From positions 1 to 64,000 of the forward strand of contig JABYQR010000253.1 in NCBI GenBank assembly GCA_022592445.1: a stretch of DNA of 64,000 nt, written 5' to 3'. The translations under genes were made by a program, and so were the position numbers. Position 1 is the first letter of the stretch; every line of letters begins with the position of its first letter. This document shows, one piece after another, positions 43,467 through 56,200 of this stretch. The stretch comes from Cytidiella melzeri (lineage: Eukaryota; Basidiomycota; Agaricomycetes; Polyporales; Irpicaceae). The notes under the pieces are model-generated. The model was not told where the DNA came from, searched no databases, and saw only the letters and a program-made list of their open reading frames with translations.

Positions 43467-44935
43467 CAGATTACTGCAACACGCTCGACAAAGAATGTTA
43501 TCACAAGGTAAGTATGTCTCCCATCCATTCTTTTCCCTTGCAATCCTTGCATATGTTCCCCTTCCCGAATAATTCCTCCATACAGTATCTAGTCTGTACG
43601 GATTGTCTGTCTCACAACTCTTCGAAGTATTGCCATTCTTCGTCCTTAGTGCTTCACCGCCAGAACCTTAAAGTACCGCTACTAGTAGTTCTATCACAGG
43701 TGTAACCGCCGACTCTGCTACTTAATCAATACCAGGACTTCGCTGTTTACCTCATATGTGTGCCCTGCCTGATTTGTCGTTGAACGGCTCTCTTGATAAG
43801 TTGTGATCCTGTCACCAAAAAGGTCAATGTAGCATCGCGCATTTACCATGTGTCTCTTGCTTCACTATTATAATGTACCAGGCTTTCAGCTTCCGTAGTC
43901 CAATAACTGGTTAATCATTACTAGTCCTACCGTACACTACAGATACAGATATGTTTACTACCTAAGGGGATTAGCCTAAATCTCGCGCAGCAATGAATAT
44001 GGTGGCAGTGGCAGCATTGAGGGAGGTAGAGCGGCAATCGCGCAGGCGGGAGTCGCACAGGGCACAGTGGAGACGGTGAGGTGAAGGTGGGAGATGGTGC
44101 AGTGGGGGAAAGTGTTTAGCAAATCCTTCATCTCGCTCACACGGTGCACTGCGTATCGGGAACGCCACGGAAGGTGACGTCTCTGTCGCCGAACGCACGT
44201 GAGGGAAAGGCTGTTGTTGGTGGGTGGTATGAGAGACTATGGGGAAGACAGGTTGAGTCGTGACGGTTGTCAGACCGCGTCTTGCTGCGCCTGAGCATGG
44301 TACCCGATCGAGGAGGGGGGCGTTTGTGGTGAACACAGGCTTTGCGAGCGTGGAGAGGAGGAGGAGGAGAACAGATGCCATAGTGTTGCGGAGACGTTCT
44401 CGCAGTGGTTTTGTTAATTCGCGTGCCCCTCGGGATCGTTCTGGTGGTGGTGGCTGTAGTGGCGGCCATGCCTGACCCAGATGCCCGAACGACGGAGAGA
44501 ACTTGCGGCGCTATAGATGCTATCCCTATCGTGGTAGCAATCAAGAGACGCAACTTGGTAAATGGTGGTGATGGTGGATGGTGGTGGTATTACCGTGAGT
44601 TTTCTAGTCATAGCGATGGTGATTATTATGCAACGAACATGATCTGGACAACTAGATAGAATGAGCTTAGCTGATTCGTACCGTGTAAGCAGGTCTTAGA
44701 CCTCGAAATCTAAGAATTTCTTGCGGTGCAGAGAGCCGGCCCAAGGTGAAAGACCACCAAAGCTGCAAAATTCAGACCTCATCGAGCCCGGGCGTGGCCC
44801 CAGAGGTCACTCGTCGTCCGTGACAGCGTCCAAATGTGCGAGGCTTGAGAGTCGACACAGCAGAAGATGATGAGCGATGGAATATTGGAGGCCCAGGAGC
44901 TTGCTGGTGCGAACTGACCGAGGGACCGGCGAGGA
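43467..44935. other. Intergenic, low-complexity in part
   Basis: No credible gene is seen. 44400-44640 is rich in GGTGGT/GATGGT words (for example GGTGATGGTGGATGGTGGTG) and gives artificial ORFs on both strands. Confidence 0.4.
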
Positions 44936-45425
44936 CAATCCGTCGCAGACCACGCCCGCGTAGCATGATCCCGAAAGTCAAGTGTCCACTAACACAAGAC
45001 GAGGGTGTGCGCAACTAGCACACACAACCGAAGAGAGCGTGGAGAGAGAGTGAAGGAGCGGGGAAGACTTTGGGAAAGGGAGAGATCTAGACGCAACTTT
45101 GCCAGTCGAGGCGTGAGAGTATCCTTTGAACGCCCACTCAGCGTAGTCATGTGATGGCTGGCGTCTATCACTTGGCAGAGTTGACTGCGAAGTGTTGAAC
45201 TTCGCAGCAGACAGTACTGGACGCTTACTCTCGCCTCTCCATCCTGGTCGGTAAAGCTAGAGGGCTTTCCGTAGGCTTCTGTGTGATAGTGTTCGCACAG
45301 CGTTAACTGCGATAGTGTTCGCAGTCTTCGTCCGCCTCGGTCTCCAGTGGCTCTTCCAACAAGGACCGTCTTCGACTCTCGCAGTACTTCCCTGGTGCTT
45401 GCTGTCTCTACTTTGCTTGGCCCAC
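44936..45425. repeat. Right copy of the ~0.45-kb inverted repeat pair
   Basis: Inverted relative to 34589-35060. It includes, on the minus strand, the promoter-like pyrimidine tract and ATG with MLRGRGLRRIV. It lies just upstream of the KDZ transposase. Confidence 0.75.
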
Positions 45426-45612
45426 ACGGATCGCCCTCGACTGGTTTCCAGGCTCCCACTAGCTGTACTCTGCTATCCAACGAGGATTACTTTTGAGTAT
45501 TGCTTGACGTATACCTGCATTGGTGCTCACCTTCTCTCCTTTACACTAAATTCTCGTGCAGGGATTGCTTTCGACGAGGTCAGCTTACCTCCCAACTCTA
45601 CTCTCGATAATA

Positions 45613-48600
45613 ATGGAGCCTCGTCCGTTATCGAACTCAAGTCCTCAACAAACTTCCCATTCCGTGGACTACCTCCCTCTCGTTACTACGTCTTCACCTC
45701 TCTCAAATCGCATGAAAGTGCAGGGATCCCCGTTCTCAACGCCTGCTCCTCTACCTACAATCACCGGCTCACGCGGTAGCAAGGCACTCAATTCGCGGAC
45801 TGCTTCATTTGTTCCGCGCGGACCACGCTCCAGCAGCTCCCTCACTCCCACAACGGATTTGCCAGTTGTCACTGCCGGCTCTTCTCTCCACTGGCAAGGA
45901 TCACACTCTGCCACTCACTCCAGCACCTCACTCAGTCTTCCGATCTCTCCGCTACGTCCAGTCATCTCATCCGCCTCAAAATCCCACCTTTCGTCACATT
46001 TGGCTACCTCGAAGCCGCCGCCGGCATGCCCTGAGCGCACAGCTGCGGCAGCAACCAGTGAGACTAAGAAGGCAAAGACGGTCACAAGGGTAAGTCGTTG
46101 CTTGCGTTGATGTGGCTGTATTTGCTCATACCCGAAGAAAAAGTTGCCTGAACAGGAACAACGGCCCCAGACGCCTCCTGCTGACGAAGCCTCCTGCCCT
46201 AAGAGCACCGCACATGTACGTCGACCATTTGATCATGTCAAAGGTGTACTCACCCTTCTCCGTAGAAACCACACGAAAAAATGGACCAATTTCTCGCACT
46301 CGCTGTGGACGTGCAGGCAAGCCTCTTCAAGTCGTATCTCGGTCCCCTGAAGATGGTATGCACAGGTTGCAACGCTACTGGCCCATGTTCCACGTTGTAC
46401 CGCTGCAAAGAATGTTGGCGCCACCCTCCGCTTTGCAAGAAATGCGTGGTCACTACTCACACCGGCAATCCTTTGCACATTGTCGAAGAATGGACACATC
46501 AAAGAGGGTTTTGGAAGCGACAGACACTTGCAGAGCTGGGTATGGTAATTCATCTGGGAGACCACGGCGGTGATACATGCTATAGCACAGTCAGCGGTAC
46601 TCGGGAGATTTGTGTTGTAAATCTCCACGGAATTCAGCAGGCATACGTTCGGTTTTGCGGCTGCCGTATGGCAAGCCAGGCTCCCCAGCATGATCATATC
46701 CAGCTGCTAGAAGTAGGGCTTTGGCCCGCCACTTGGAAAACACCCAGAACAGCATTCTCCATCGAAGTTCTCGATGATTTTCGCCGCGCTTCGACGCAAG
46801 GCAACATAACCGCGCAAGACTATATGATGGCTCGTGTCCGTCAAACAGATGGTGTGCTCCCAAAGGCTGCAAAGGTACGTTGAGATATAGTCTCCACGCT
46901 GAATGATCACTAATGCCTGTCAATGTAGGACCGCTACCGAGAGTTTCTCGTGGCCACACGCGAATATCAATTTTTGAAGATGTGCATGCGGAAGGGCGTC
47001 CAACCCTCAGGATCATTGGTCTACGGTAGCTTAGCGAATATGTGCCCTGCCTGCCCTCACATAGCCATCAACATATGTCAAGAATGGTCCACCCGTACCG
47101 AAGATAAGCAGTGAGTAAACTGCTCGACATCGTGGACTACAGACTTATCAATGCCTATTTTAGATACCTGGATGCTCTCTACCACGCCGTGGATGGCAAT
47201 TTCACACAGAATATGAAAGACAAAGGATCTGATGAGCACGACTTGCCTCTGACACTAGGTTCTGCCTACTTTGCTAATGAGCACGACGCGAAGCAGTACT
47301 TCGCAGCCATGCCACCGCCAAAGACTGAGGTATGTGCATCACACAGTCACAACAGCCGTACGCATTCATGTTTGAACACTTGAACAGGCTTCGAACTGTA
47401 ACAAGTTTGGTGCCATGGGCTACTATGGACATTGGGGGTCGGTCTCAGGGCTGGTTGGTCTTTCATGCGCACGCCACATGTTTGTGTTGCCGGGTGGTGG
47501 AGTGGATCTCAAAGTGGGAGAAACGTGAGTGTGATTGACTTGTCTTGATTCCACATTACTCACATCGCCCAGTTGGGCAGCCGTTGACTTTCTGATGCTT
47601 TCTGGCCTTCAAAACTGGATGCGACTCAAGCTTCATATATCTGCGTACGACATCAACTGTCAGTATCGACTTCATTTCTACGAACGACTCGCCGCCATTC
47701 AAGCCAAGTTCTTCGACGAGCAGAAGTCCTCACTGAAGTCTGTCCACCAATTCAGCTTTCCAGCTACTCGCGCGGCTGTTGGCAAGTTTCACGAGCCGGC
47801 GCATAAACTAGAATGCCGTCTTGAGTACTCGTTCCACTACCTACCTGGTGCCGGCCAAACCGATGGAGAAGCACCCGAACGCATATGGGCCGCAACAACC
47901 TTCCTTGGCCTTCGCACTCGAGAAATGAGCCCTGGTCACCGCCACGATACCATCAATTTCTTTCATGACGACATGAACTGGCGAAAGACTTATGGTATAG
48001 GTGTGTGCGGCAGCTTGTGTATTACAGTACACTCATTCTCTTTGCACAGCGGCTCACCTGACGAAAAAATTCTGCGAGGCAAAGAGATATCAGAGTGAAA
48101 GTAGTGCGTACCTCGCCGAGCTCGAATCTGAAATCATGGGCAGCGGCTTGCCTGCCGATATTCTGGAAGTATGGGAAACCACAAAGCGCAACTGGGACCA
48201 ACATTTGATTGATGTAGGCAAGCCCACTGAGTCTGTTCCGCCCAGTTGGCGAGCGTCGACAACACTCTTGTGCCCGTACAAAGCTTTGAACTCAAACGGT
48301 AAGAAATTCAGTGAAGTACAGACGTTCATTTACTGACTGCAGCTAGTAGCTGCCACTCAGCAGGGGAGGCTCGAGTCCCTGAAGGCACGCTCAACTGAGG
48401 ATGTGCTGAAATTGGTCGGTCTGCTGGACATTATACGAGAGGGTATTGAGCTTCAAGAGCTAAGGTCTGTCTGTCTGTCTGTCACATTGCAACTCAGCCT
48501 GATGACACTGCATTGTAGGGCGTGCCTGATCCTTCAGTTATCGCGGAAATCAAGCGGATGGACAGACGAGAAAATAGCTGAGATTCAAGAAGGGTTTTCT

Positions 48601-49873
48601 AAACGGGTTGGCGTGTGGAGCAAGGCTGCTGACAGCAGCCTACAAACATTCGTGGCTGTGGCAATGGACAGTCTCTCCCAGGAACGAAGAGTAGCAGTGT
48701 ACAAGGAAGTTCGCACAAAGAACGCCTCTCTGGCAGGCGGATCCCGCACTACTCAGGTAACGTCATCGTGTTGCTTCCTTTACTTCAAAGCTAACATTCA
48801 GATTTTCTAGGCTGACGACGATGACGATGACGATGAACCTCTCTCCTCACCATCAAAGACAAAATCCAGGAAGCGAAAAGCCCCCATTGAGCCCACGCTT
48901 GAGGATACGACACGGAAAGAAGGCACCAAGCGAAGTCGTGCATGTGTAGAGGACTTGCTTGCGGTTGAGATCTGTCTGCCGTCGTCTTACCCTCGTGATG
49001 TACAACGACATGAATCGGTGGTAGAAGCAGCGAAGCTCGAAAAGGACCTTCGGCAAGCTCATGCGGACGATGCACTAGATGAAGTGAGGGCTCATCTGGC
49101 CTCAAGTTATGGGATGTATCTGCATCTCAAGAAGGCCGTTACTCAGAAAATGAAGACCCGTAGTAGTGGACCAGCACAATGTATCCGGTCTGCGGTATAC
49201 GCAGCAGCGGATGTCTATCGACGCGCCCGTGTAGCAATGGTCTCTTTGGGCATGAACGACGCAGACTCTACATACCGACCTCTGAAGAAACAAGACCTCA
49301 AGGCATTCGTAGTACGCGAAGAAGATCGACGACTAGGCGACAGCAAGAACTTGAAACAGTCGTGGATCTGGGGAGACCTCACATTCGTCAATAATGACTT
49401 GAGTGAAGGTGTCAAGACTCATATCATCGGACGTGAGTTACTTATCTCTGTTCAAGCCTCGTCTCTCAATGCAATCTAGACTTGCGCGTGCATTGGTGTC
49501 GTACAAAGGCGAGGGCAGAGAGATGGGAAGAAGAGATGGAACTGGTCAAAACCGAAATGACCAGAACCATCAGGTTTTTTGCCTTTTACGCGCATCTTTG
49601 GGAACGCCGAGCAGATGAAAGCAGCAATGGTGGCTCAGCTTCGTATGCACGAAAGTGAGTGTTCAAGCTAGGTCAACGAAGTGCTCGTGCTAACTGTACA
49701 TAGACAAATGTTTGCATACGAACGACTACTGGAAGATTGCCGTATAGAGTTTGGGAAGCATTGGCCACCTGCGGTAAGTCAACTCAGAAAACGTTACACG
49801 TTACATCGCAGCCACTGACTGTTTCCAGTGTGCTGTCGATTGCTCTTACATCACAAACCCCGACTTAGACTAG
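45613..49873 (+). CDS. KDZ transposase with CxC2 cysteine cluster
   Basis: ATG 45613 begins a Ser/Pro-rich N-terminal exon (45613-46089), then 46144-46215 and 46266-46874 in phase. The third exon holds the CxC2-like cluster: MVCTGC, LYRCKECW, LCKKCVVTTHTGNPLHIVEE. Later exons carry the catalytic region: first Asp in YLDALYHAVDGNF, second in SAYDINCQYRLHF, Glu in EAPERIWAATTFLGLRTRE followed by MSPGHRHDTINFFHDDMN. The C-terminal part has an acidic run (ADDDDDDDDEP) and a basic segment, ending at the TAG 49871-49873. All three catalytic residues are present and no stop or frameshift was noticed, so the gene may be active. It would mobilise the surrounding element. Confidence 0.85.
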
Positions 49874-50879
49874 TGTACATACAGCTTCGGCATCCATAAT
49901 ATGAGCTCGTGCCATTCTCAGCAGATAGAGTGTGTGTGAGCACCGCACCCATACAGTATTGAACATAAGGTGCATAGCGTCGTAATCAGCTCAGTATCTC
50001 TGCACACACCCTCATCACACATTGGTGGTCCACGACGCACATACACCCCCGTCGCAATCACTCATGCACATGGCGTAAACGACATTCAACTCAACGTTCC
50101 ACACACAGCCTCCTACCCCTCTCTCCTATCCTCATTCCACCTTCAACTCTGTCTCTGTCGCTCTTATCCGCCTTATCCTCACCCTCGGCTTCCCGTCGGC
50201 CGTTCCTCGGTTCCCATCACCCCTGTCTCGCAGCCATATCATCCCTCATTAACTAACAATATTTCCCTCGCACGTCTTTCCCTTTTATATCTCAACTATT
50301 CTTCCCACTGACTCTTTCTTTTATAATATTATTCTTCGTTTGCTAGTAGCTCCCATACAAATCCCGTAGGATCATTGAGTACAGGTATACAGTTATTGAT
50401 ATTTGTCCTCTGACATTTACATGGCCGGGTAGAGCATTCCTGAGGTTCAGCTACTTCCTGTCTACACCTATTATGAATACAAACCTTTTGTAGCTTACCT
50501 ATTTGATTGATCTGTACAGTACCCTGAGCAGGAATATATTGTCTGGCATCAGTATTGACTCCCAATGGTTTTATCTTGTTAGATGTTTAGATGTAGATTG
50601 TTTTGTTAGTCTTTTCTTTTTGTCAAATACTTGCCATTCTGCTTTTTGAAATGTCAATATCATATGTGCTGATTGAATCCCATTGGATGGACTAGATATT
50701 TGTTAAGACTGACTATCATCAAGAGACAAGTTGTCAAGTCAGAACCTCTTAGTGTAGCTACACACAAGGTCAAATGATGGTCTAGGCCGTACAGTCACTG
50801 TCAAGCACAATGGCAGACAGAAGGTGAATTTATGACCGAAACTTGAATCAGACTCAGCATATATGTTTCACGCACCGTA
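49874..50879. other. No gene; right edge of the candidate KDZ element
   Basis: 50070-50310 is pyrimidine-rich like the left end near 32230-32440. The 20-bp inverted repeat ends at 50342. Beyond it, up to the NmrA pseudogene, only short frames are found. Confidence 0.4.
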
Positions 50880-51520
50880 ATCATTAGTCTTGAGGTACCT
50901 TCCCCCAAATTGTCTCGACATACCCATGCAATGCCACCATCATCATACTGGACCCTTGCCTCACGCCCCCGACTGGGATTCCAATACCCGAAGTACAACG
51001 GATAACTCTTGCTGTATATCCCCTTCCGTATGCTTGTGCAGGTCAAGCCACTCCCACTTTCAGATGGTTTATTGTGTCTAGATGCGCCTGCATCACCGCC
51101 GCTTGGCTTTCTCCCGCGGACATTGAGAAATTATAGTATACGTGTTTGATCCCTACACCTTTCGCTGCATTGATAGCGGCGATGTGACTCTTGACGCGTA
51201 TCTCGTCACATGCGATGGACGGGTAGGATACGAGGAGCAGCTTGTCGCCGCCAAGGAAGGCAGCGTCGAGAGTTTCGGGTTTGGTGAACTCGCCTTGACG
51301 GATCTCGACGCCGGAATCGAGTATATCGGGTGTTGCGCCTGCGGAATTGTATGGTGATACGATTACATCACTCACTATCATGGGAGATTCGTCGCAAGGT
51401 TGGAGATGCTGGGGTTTGTCAAAATGTAGAATAGTAACGCACCTCTAACGAGGCGGATCAAGTGTTTGAAGACCTTGGAGCCAAGACCACCGGTGCGCCT
51501 GTGAGAACATACTTCACCAT
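50880..51520 (-). pseudogene. NmrA-like NAD(P)-binding protein, frameshifted
   Basis: ATG 51520 begins MVKYVLTGA; the Rossmann motif continues one base out of frame as TGGLGSKVFKHLIRL. After an intron-like gap the body is clear: GVEIRQGEFTKPETL, LLLVSYPSIACDEIRVKSH, INAAKGVGIKHVYYNFS and VMQAHLDTINHLK. After a second frame change it continues with GIYSKSYPLYFGYWNP and VCRDNLGEGTSRL. This is the order of NmrA/TMR-type atypical short-chain dehydrogenases, which sense or use NAD(P). The break in the glycine-rich loop and the second break make a functional protein unlikely. Confidence 0.75.
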
Positions 51521-52420
51521 CTGCAATCTATGTCCAGCTGGTTGGCTGCGCGAGTTGAAGGTATGGAGAGGGAGCAGACGAGATGGAGGGTATATCTCAC
51601 CTTCGAGCTCATGCTTACACATCCCATTATGATGTCCCAAGCATAAAATATATGTCATCGCGGATAAGATGTTTATGCATAGTACCATAAGAGTATCTTA
51701 ATTTTCCAATACGATCAAAATCTAGTGGGTCCTTGAGCTGCTCGAGAGTGAATTGGTTTCGCGGAGAAAGCCTCAGGCTCCTTCTTCGCAAAGTCAGCTG
51801 TGATATATCCTCGCTCTGAATGAATAGATCACTTGCCTCGCCGGAGGTCCGAGTCTGAGCCTACCGATTTGAGTATCTGAAATGGGAATCTGAGGGCATA
51901 CACTGCGCGAATCGAGAATATAGACAGCCCGCATCCGAAAAAAGGGTTGTTTCATCATCACCAGGATGTAGCAAAAGTTGGATTGTGTTGCTCACAACGA
52001 GTCGCGGCGCAGAGCAAGGGCGCTCCAGGGTAAAATGCGGGCAGGAGTGGCGGAGAAGTTTGACAAGAGACACGTTCTGACACCGGCTTGAAACCTGTAC
52101 AGCCCACGTTATTTGTGCACGGACCTGCAATAAGTACGGAGTCAGTCTATACTTGAGATGAAGCTAGAAATATGACAACAAACTTCAATATGACATATAC
52201 TCGTCAAATCTCATGATACACACTTCGCAGTAACGCTAAGCCTGAGGCTATTACTGACGACGCGTAGGCAAGAGATTAAGGGTTTCCATGTCTACAGTCT
52301 GCTGATTACTGTGGTCATCAGCAGGGCTCATGAGCCTGCTGGTCTGTCTTGATCACCGCAGGAGTATAGCACGAAGTCGGGGTAAAACTTGAATGCTGTC
52401 AACTATGTTCAGCTTTATTC
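51521..52420. other. No recognised gene
   Basis: Short frames only (for example 89 codons on the minus strand at 51861-52130, without recognised features). Confidence 0.4.
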
Positions 52421-52778
52421 TCAGTGAGCCAGAGAATGCAACGAACGTGAGCTAGTGGGAGAGTTTTCTAGAGGAGAATACTCTGAGTATGGCTTGAGAT
52501 ATGCTGTGACTGCAGAGTGGGGCGGATGAGCGTGCTGCTGCGTGTGTTCGGTTATTTCGAGTGCGCTAATTTGGTCATCATCGGGGAACGCGTGAGACAT
52601 GGCAACATCTGTATCATGATTCGCGTTTTCAAGAAGATCAGGTCGCTTTGTGGCCTTCACGCGTGCGTTTCAAGGTCAGCGTTTCCGGGTCGCTGAAAGG
52701 GAGATCAAGGAAATAGCAACTCACAGAATAGGGCACCGACTGTTTGAATTCTAGCGAGAGCTTTCTCTTCAGTGACAT
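52421..52778 (-). CDS. Small two-exon protein, unknown
   Basis: ATG 52778 opens MSLKRKLSLEFKQSVPYS; a 70-nt GT-AG intron (52655-52724) joins in phase to ATKRPDLLENANHDTDVAM, ending at 52421, for 95 residues. The N-terminal MSLKRK...SLEF and the DTDVAM block resemble short nuclear-type proteins that I recall as widespread in Agaricomycetes, without known function. A His/Ser-rich middle and Ser-rich end follow. The gene is divergent from the TMEM184 gene with about 430 bp between them. Confidence 0.5.
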
Positions 52779-53206
52779 ATTTTTCGTAAAAAGGAAGGAG
52801 AAGGAGTGAATACCGCAGAGTGGATGGTTTTATATCAATAGCTCATGAACCGGGGACAGACCGGTAACTTCGACAACTGAAATACTCGTAGTTCGTCACT
52901 CAAACCAGCCCCGCTGCAATTACAATGACTGTGTTTATTGCTGTAATGAGGAACAATTTGTCTGCTCAGTGATCATGAATGTGTCGTAGATGAGCTGACT
53001 AGTAGCAGGAAGAGCCTGAGGACTGGACTCGGAGGAGGTGCACGTCACAACCCAAATCAGGCAAATGATGCAGCTGTCGGAGTTTCAACACGCCTGACGG
53101 CCTGCGCCAGGCTCAGGCTCAGTGTGCGGACAACCTGGCAGCTTCATGCACACTTCCTTCTCACCTTAATTTATACCCTTACATTCTTTTACTGGCTGTG
53201 GGGGAC

Positions 53207-56200
53207 ATGGCGGACATTGTGAACGGTCGATGTCATAACGATAAGGCTCTCGTTGAGAGCCCCCCGCTCTTTCAAAATGGGAAACTTGTCATTCAGAGTG
53301 AGTGGATGATAATGCACAGCAGCTTCGTCTAGCTGACGAGCACGGTGACTTTGCAGTGCACCATGTGCGTAATTTGAGCGTTATATCTACGCGCTCCATG
53401 CTCACTGTGATATGATAGATTGGATGGCTTGTTTGCGGCGTTTTCACAGTTGCAGCAACAGTCATCACATTTTGGCTCATGAACAAGCATCTTCAGTGGT
53501 ATACGAACGTGAGGACACTATGTTGCACTTTTCTTACCGGTTGACACTCCAACTTGTCTTTAGAAAGCTGAGCAAAGATGTGAGTACGGTATTCACCGTG
53601 ACGATTATCTGCGCTCTCTGATGAATATGGACCGCTGCAAGACATCATCCGCATTCTCCTCATGGTACCTTTATATGCTGTGATCAGTACAGCATCGTTC
53701 TTGTTTTGGGTATGTCATTTGTTTCTTACTTGATTATTTGGGCTCATAAAGCTCAATAGAACCACTCGACACCCCTTCTTCTCCTACGGGATTGTTACGA
53801 GTCTATAGTGCTGACATCATTCTTCTATCTGCTATTACTGTACATATCTCCAGACACAGAAGAACAGAAAGAGGTTTTTCGCAAGGTATGTTCGCCAGAG
53901 GAATCACGCCTGTTGAATTGGACATACATACTCTTCCTCCGTTGTGTCTCGGCATGTCACTCACCCCATCTGTTATTGATAGAACGGGTTATCTCATCTC
54001 AACGATTGCCTACGAATTGCGAAAGGCGAGCCCCCAAAGAAGTGGATGCTCCCCCTTGGCGGTGTAAAAGCGAAGCCGCAGGTAAGACAACTTGCAAGGA
54101 TTCATATAATGTCAAATGATGCCAGCCATTCTGTTCCTTTTAGGATGGACTGTATTTCTTGCAGATGATGAAGTGGGGTGTATTACAGTATTGTGTAGTA
54201 CGACCAGGGTGAGTCAAATGGTGTGTTCACAGTATGCTATCGTTTCGCTGAACGATTTAGTATAGCACCACGTTAGCGGCCGTTATTTTAGATTACGTTG
54301 GTCTGTACTGCGAGGATTCCTGGAGTCCGGGATGGGGACATATCTATGTGAGCCGGACATGAGTGGACAACATTGACCCGTTTTTATTCTAATGTCTTTA
54401 TAGCTAACTGTCATCGTGTCAATCTCTGTCTCAGTGGCCATGTACTGCCTTATTCAGCTCTACTCCTCGGTCTCCACGTTTCTGTCCCCCAAGCAACCAT
54501 TGCTAAAGTTGTTTGCTATCAAGGCAGTTGGTTTGTCGCCTTCTCTCGTGGATAATCTATGGTGCAAGCTGACGCCTCCCCTCCCAGTCTTCCTGACATT
54601 TTGGCAGGCAACCATGCTCTCTATGCTCGCGACATTCGGCTTAGTCAAAGATGTCCGTAATCCGTTTACTCGTTTACCGGTCTTGTTTTTGACGAATATG
54701 CAAAGACCCAGTACATGACAGCAGAAAATATCAACATCGGTATAGGAGCGGTCATAGAGACTGTTGAAATGACGTACGCCTACGAGGATTACCTTCTTTC
54801 TTGCTCAAGATGACATTCAATGTTTTATAGGCTATTTGCTCTCTTGCACCTCAAGGCATTCAGCTACCATCCCTACGTTGTCGCATCCCTCCGCACGAAG
54901 CGGATACCCGCACTACTGCATGCGTTCAACTTTATGGAAACCTACCGCGAGCTTCACAGTGGTACCATATACATGTGGCACCGTATGCGGGGTCGCGAGA
55001 CGGATGTCATGGCTAGACGGCAAGCGGCTCTCGAAGGTGTCTTTGGCAAGTCAAGGATTGCAATCCAGGGTAGGGTTAGGTCCCTTACGTCAAACGAGAA
55101 GAACAAGAAGAGTGCATTCGAGAAAGAGGAGCTGGCTGTGGAGGTTGCGGTCGAACAAACGGTACATCTAGGGGGGGAGCGACTTTGGCTCGGTCTTGGA
55201 GATAACCACGAGTATGGACAAAGCTATCATTTTAAAGGTCGAAGGGAGAAAAGTCTGGGGCTTGAGGAGCAAGTGGAGAGAGAGCTAGCCAAGCGTGGGT
55301 ACGGCCGTCACCGTAAGTGTCTTGAGCTTGCGTCTCCTTATGCGACCGCAGAGCTGACATTTGGAATAGAGCCGTCAAACATTCAGCGCAGCGACATCGG
55401 ATATGATCTGCTAGATGTTCCTGTTGTTCATGAGGAACCCGTTGAGTATACTCACCGTCGAAAGACTTCCTGGTGGCGAAACGCGTATAACCGTATTTCC
55501 CATTCTGAACCTACGGCAACTTCGACTCCTATGCCAGAGACGCTCCATCCCATCGAGGAAAGGCCAAATGGTTTACGCTCCACCCGTGCGCCGGCAAAGG
55601 GTCTGTCTAGTATTGACCTCATGGCTCAGACTTACGATGACCCACCTCCACCAACCTCGATCCGCAAATACCGAGAGACAAAGTCTAGAACACCGAACGA
55701 CAATGCAACAAAGCCTCTGCTCTCTCCCTCCCTTTCACAGTTCCCTCCGACTCCTGCCACTTCGATGTTCCCGCGACCCTCGAACGAAGTGCGACGTCCG
55801 GGGACCGAGACTTGTCAGGATACAAACATAGCTCCCATGCAGTCTGTGGCATCGCTACCGTCGGTTTCTAGTCGAACAGACAGCTTCCTAGGCCGAGCAT
55901 TTCCACCCAATTCTGACGCTTCGCGATCGACAGAGGTTATAGTCGGCGGTGACGTGTCCTCCCAGTCGCATCACGCTCATCTGCAACTGGTATCCGTACC
56001 GGAAGTTGTGCCTGGTATCGAGCACAAAGCAATTAAACGGAAGCCAGTGCGATATTCTGCCCCTCCCGTTCCTTCTTCCCTTCCTATGGCTGCACGTATA
56101 GAAGAGAATCCTGTGGCTGTAGTGGCCAAACTGCAGTCGCCTGGTCATCGGAACAAGGAGGCCAATTGGACAATGTCTCAACGTTCATACACGCCAGATC

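Larger units (their letters stand above)
32170..50342 (+). mobile_element. Candidate large KDZ-type DNA transposon (18.2 kb)
   Basis: The 20-mer CAAACGAAGAATAATATTAT at 32170 is repeated exactly in inverted orientation ending at 50342. Between them all recognisable genes are on the plus strand: three unknown multi-exon genes and, last, a complete KDZ transposase. KDZ elements of Agaricomycetes are large and carry passenger genes. No clear target duplication was found (TAGTA occurs close to both ends but not flush), so the limits are tentative. Confidence 0.4.

Noticed and set aside
44137..44553. 138-codon minus-strand ORF rich in Thr/Arg/Pro
   Set aside because: Composed of GGTGGT/GAGGAGGA low-complexity DNA; overlapping frames on both strands are equally open.
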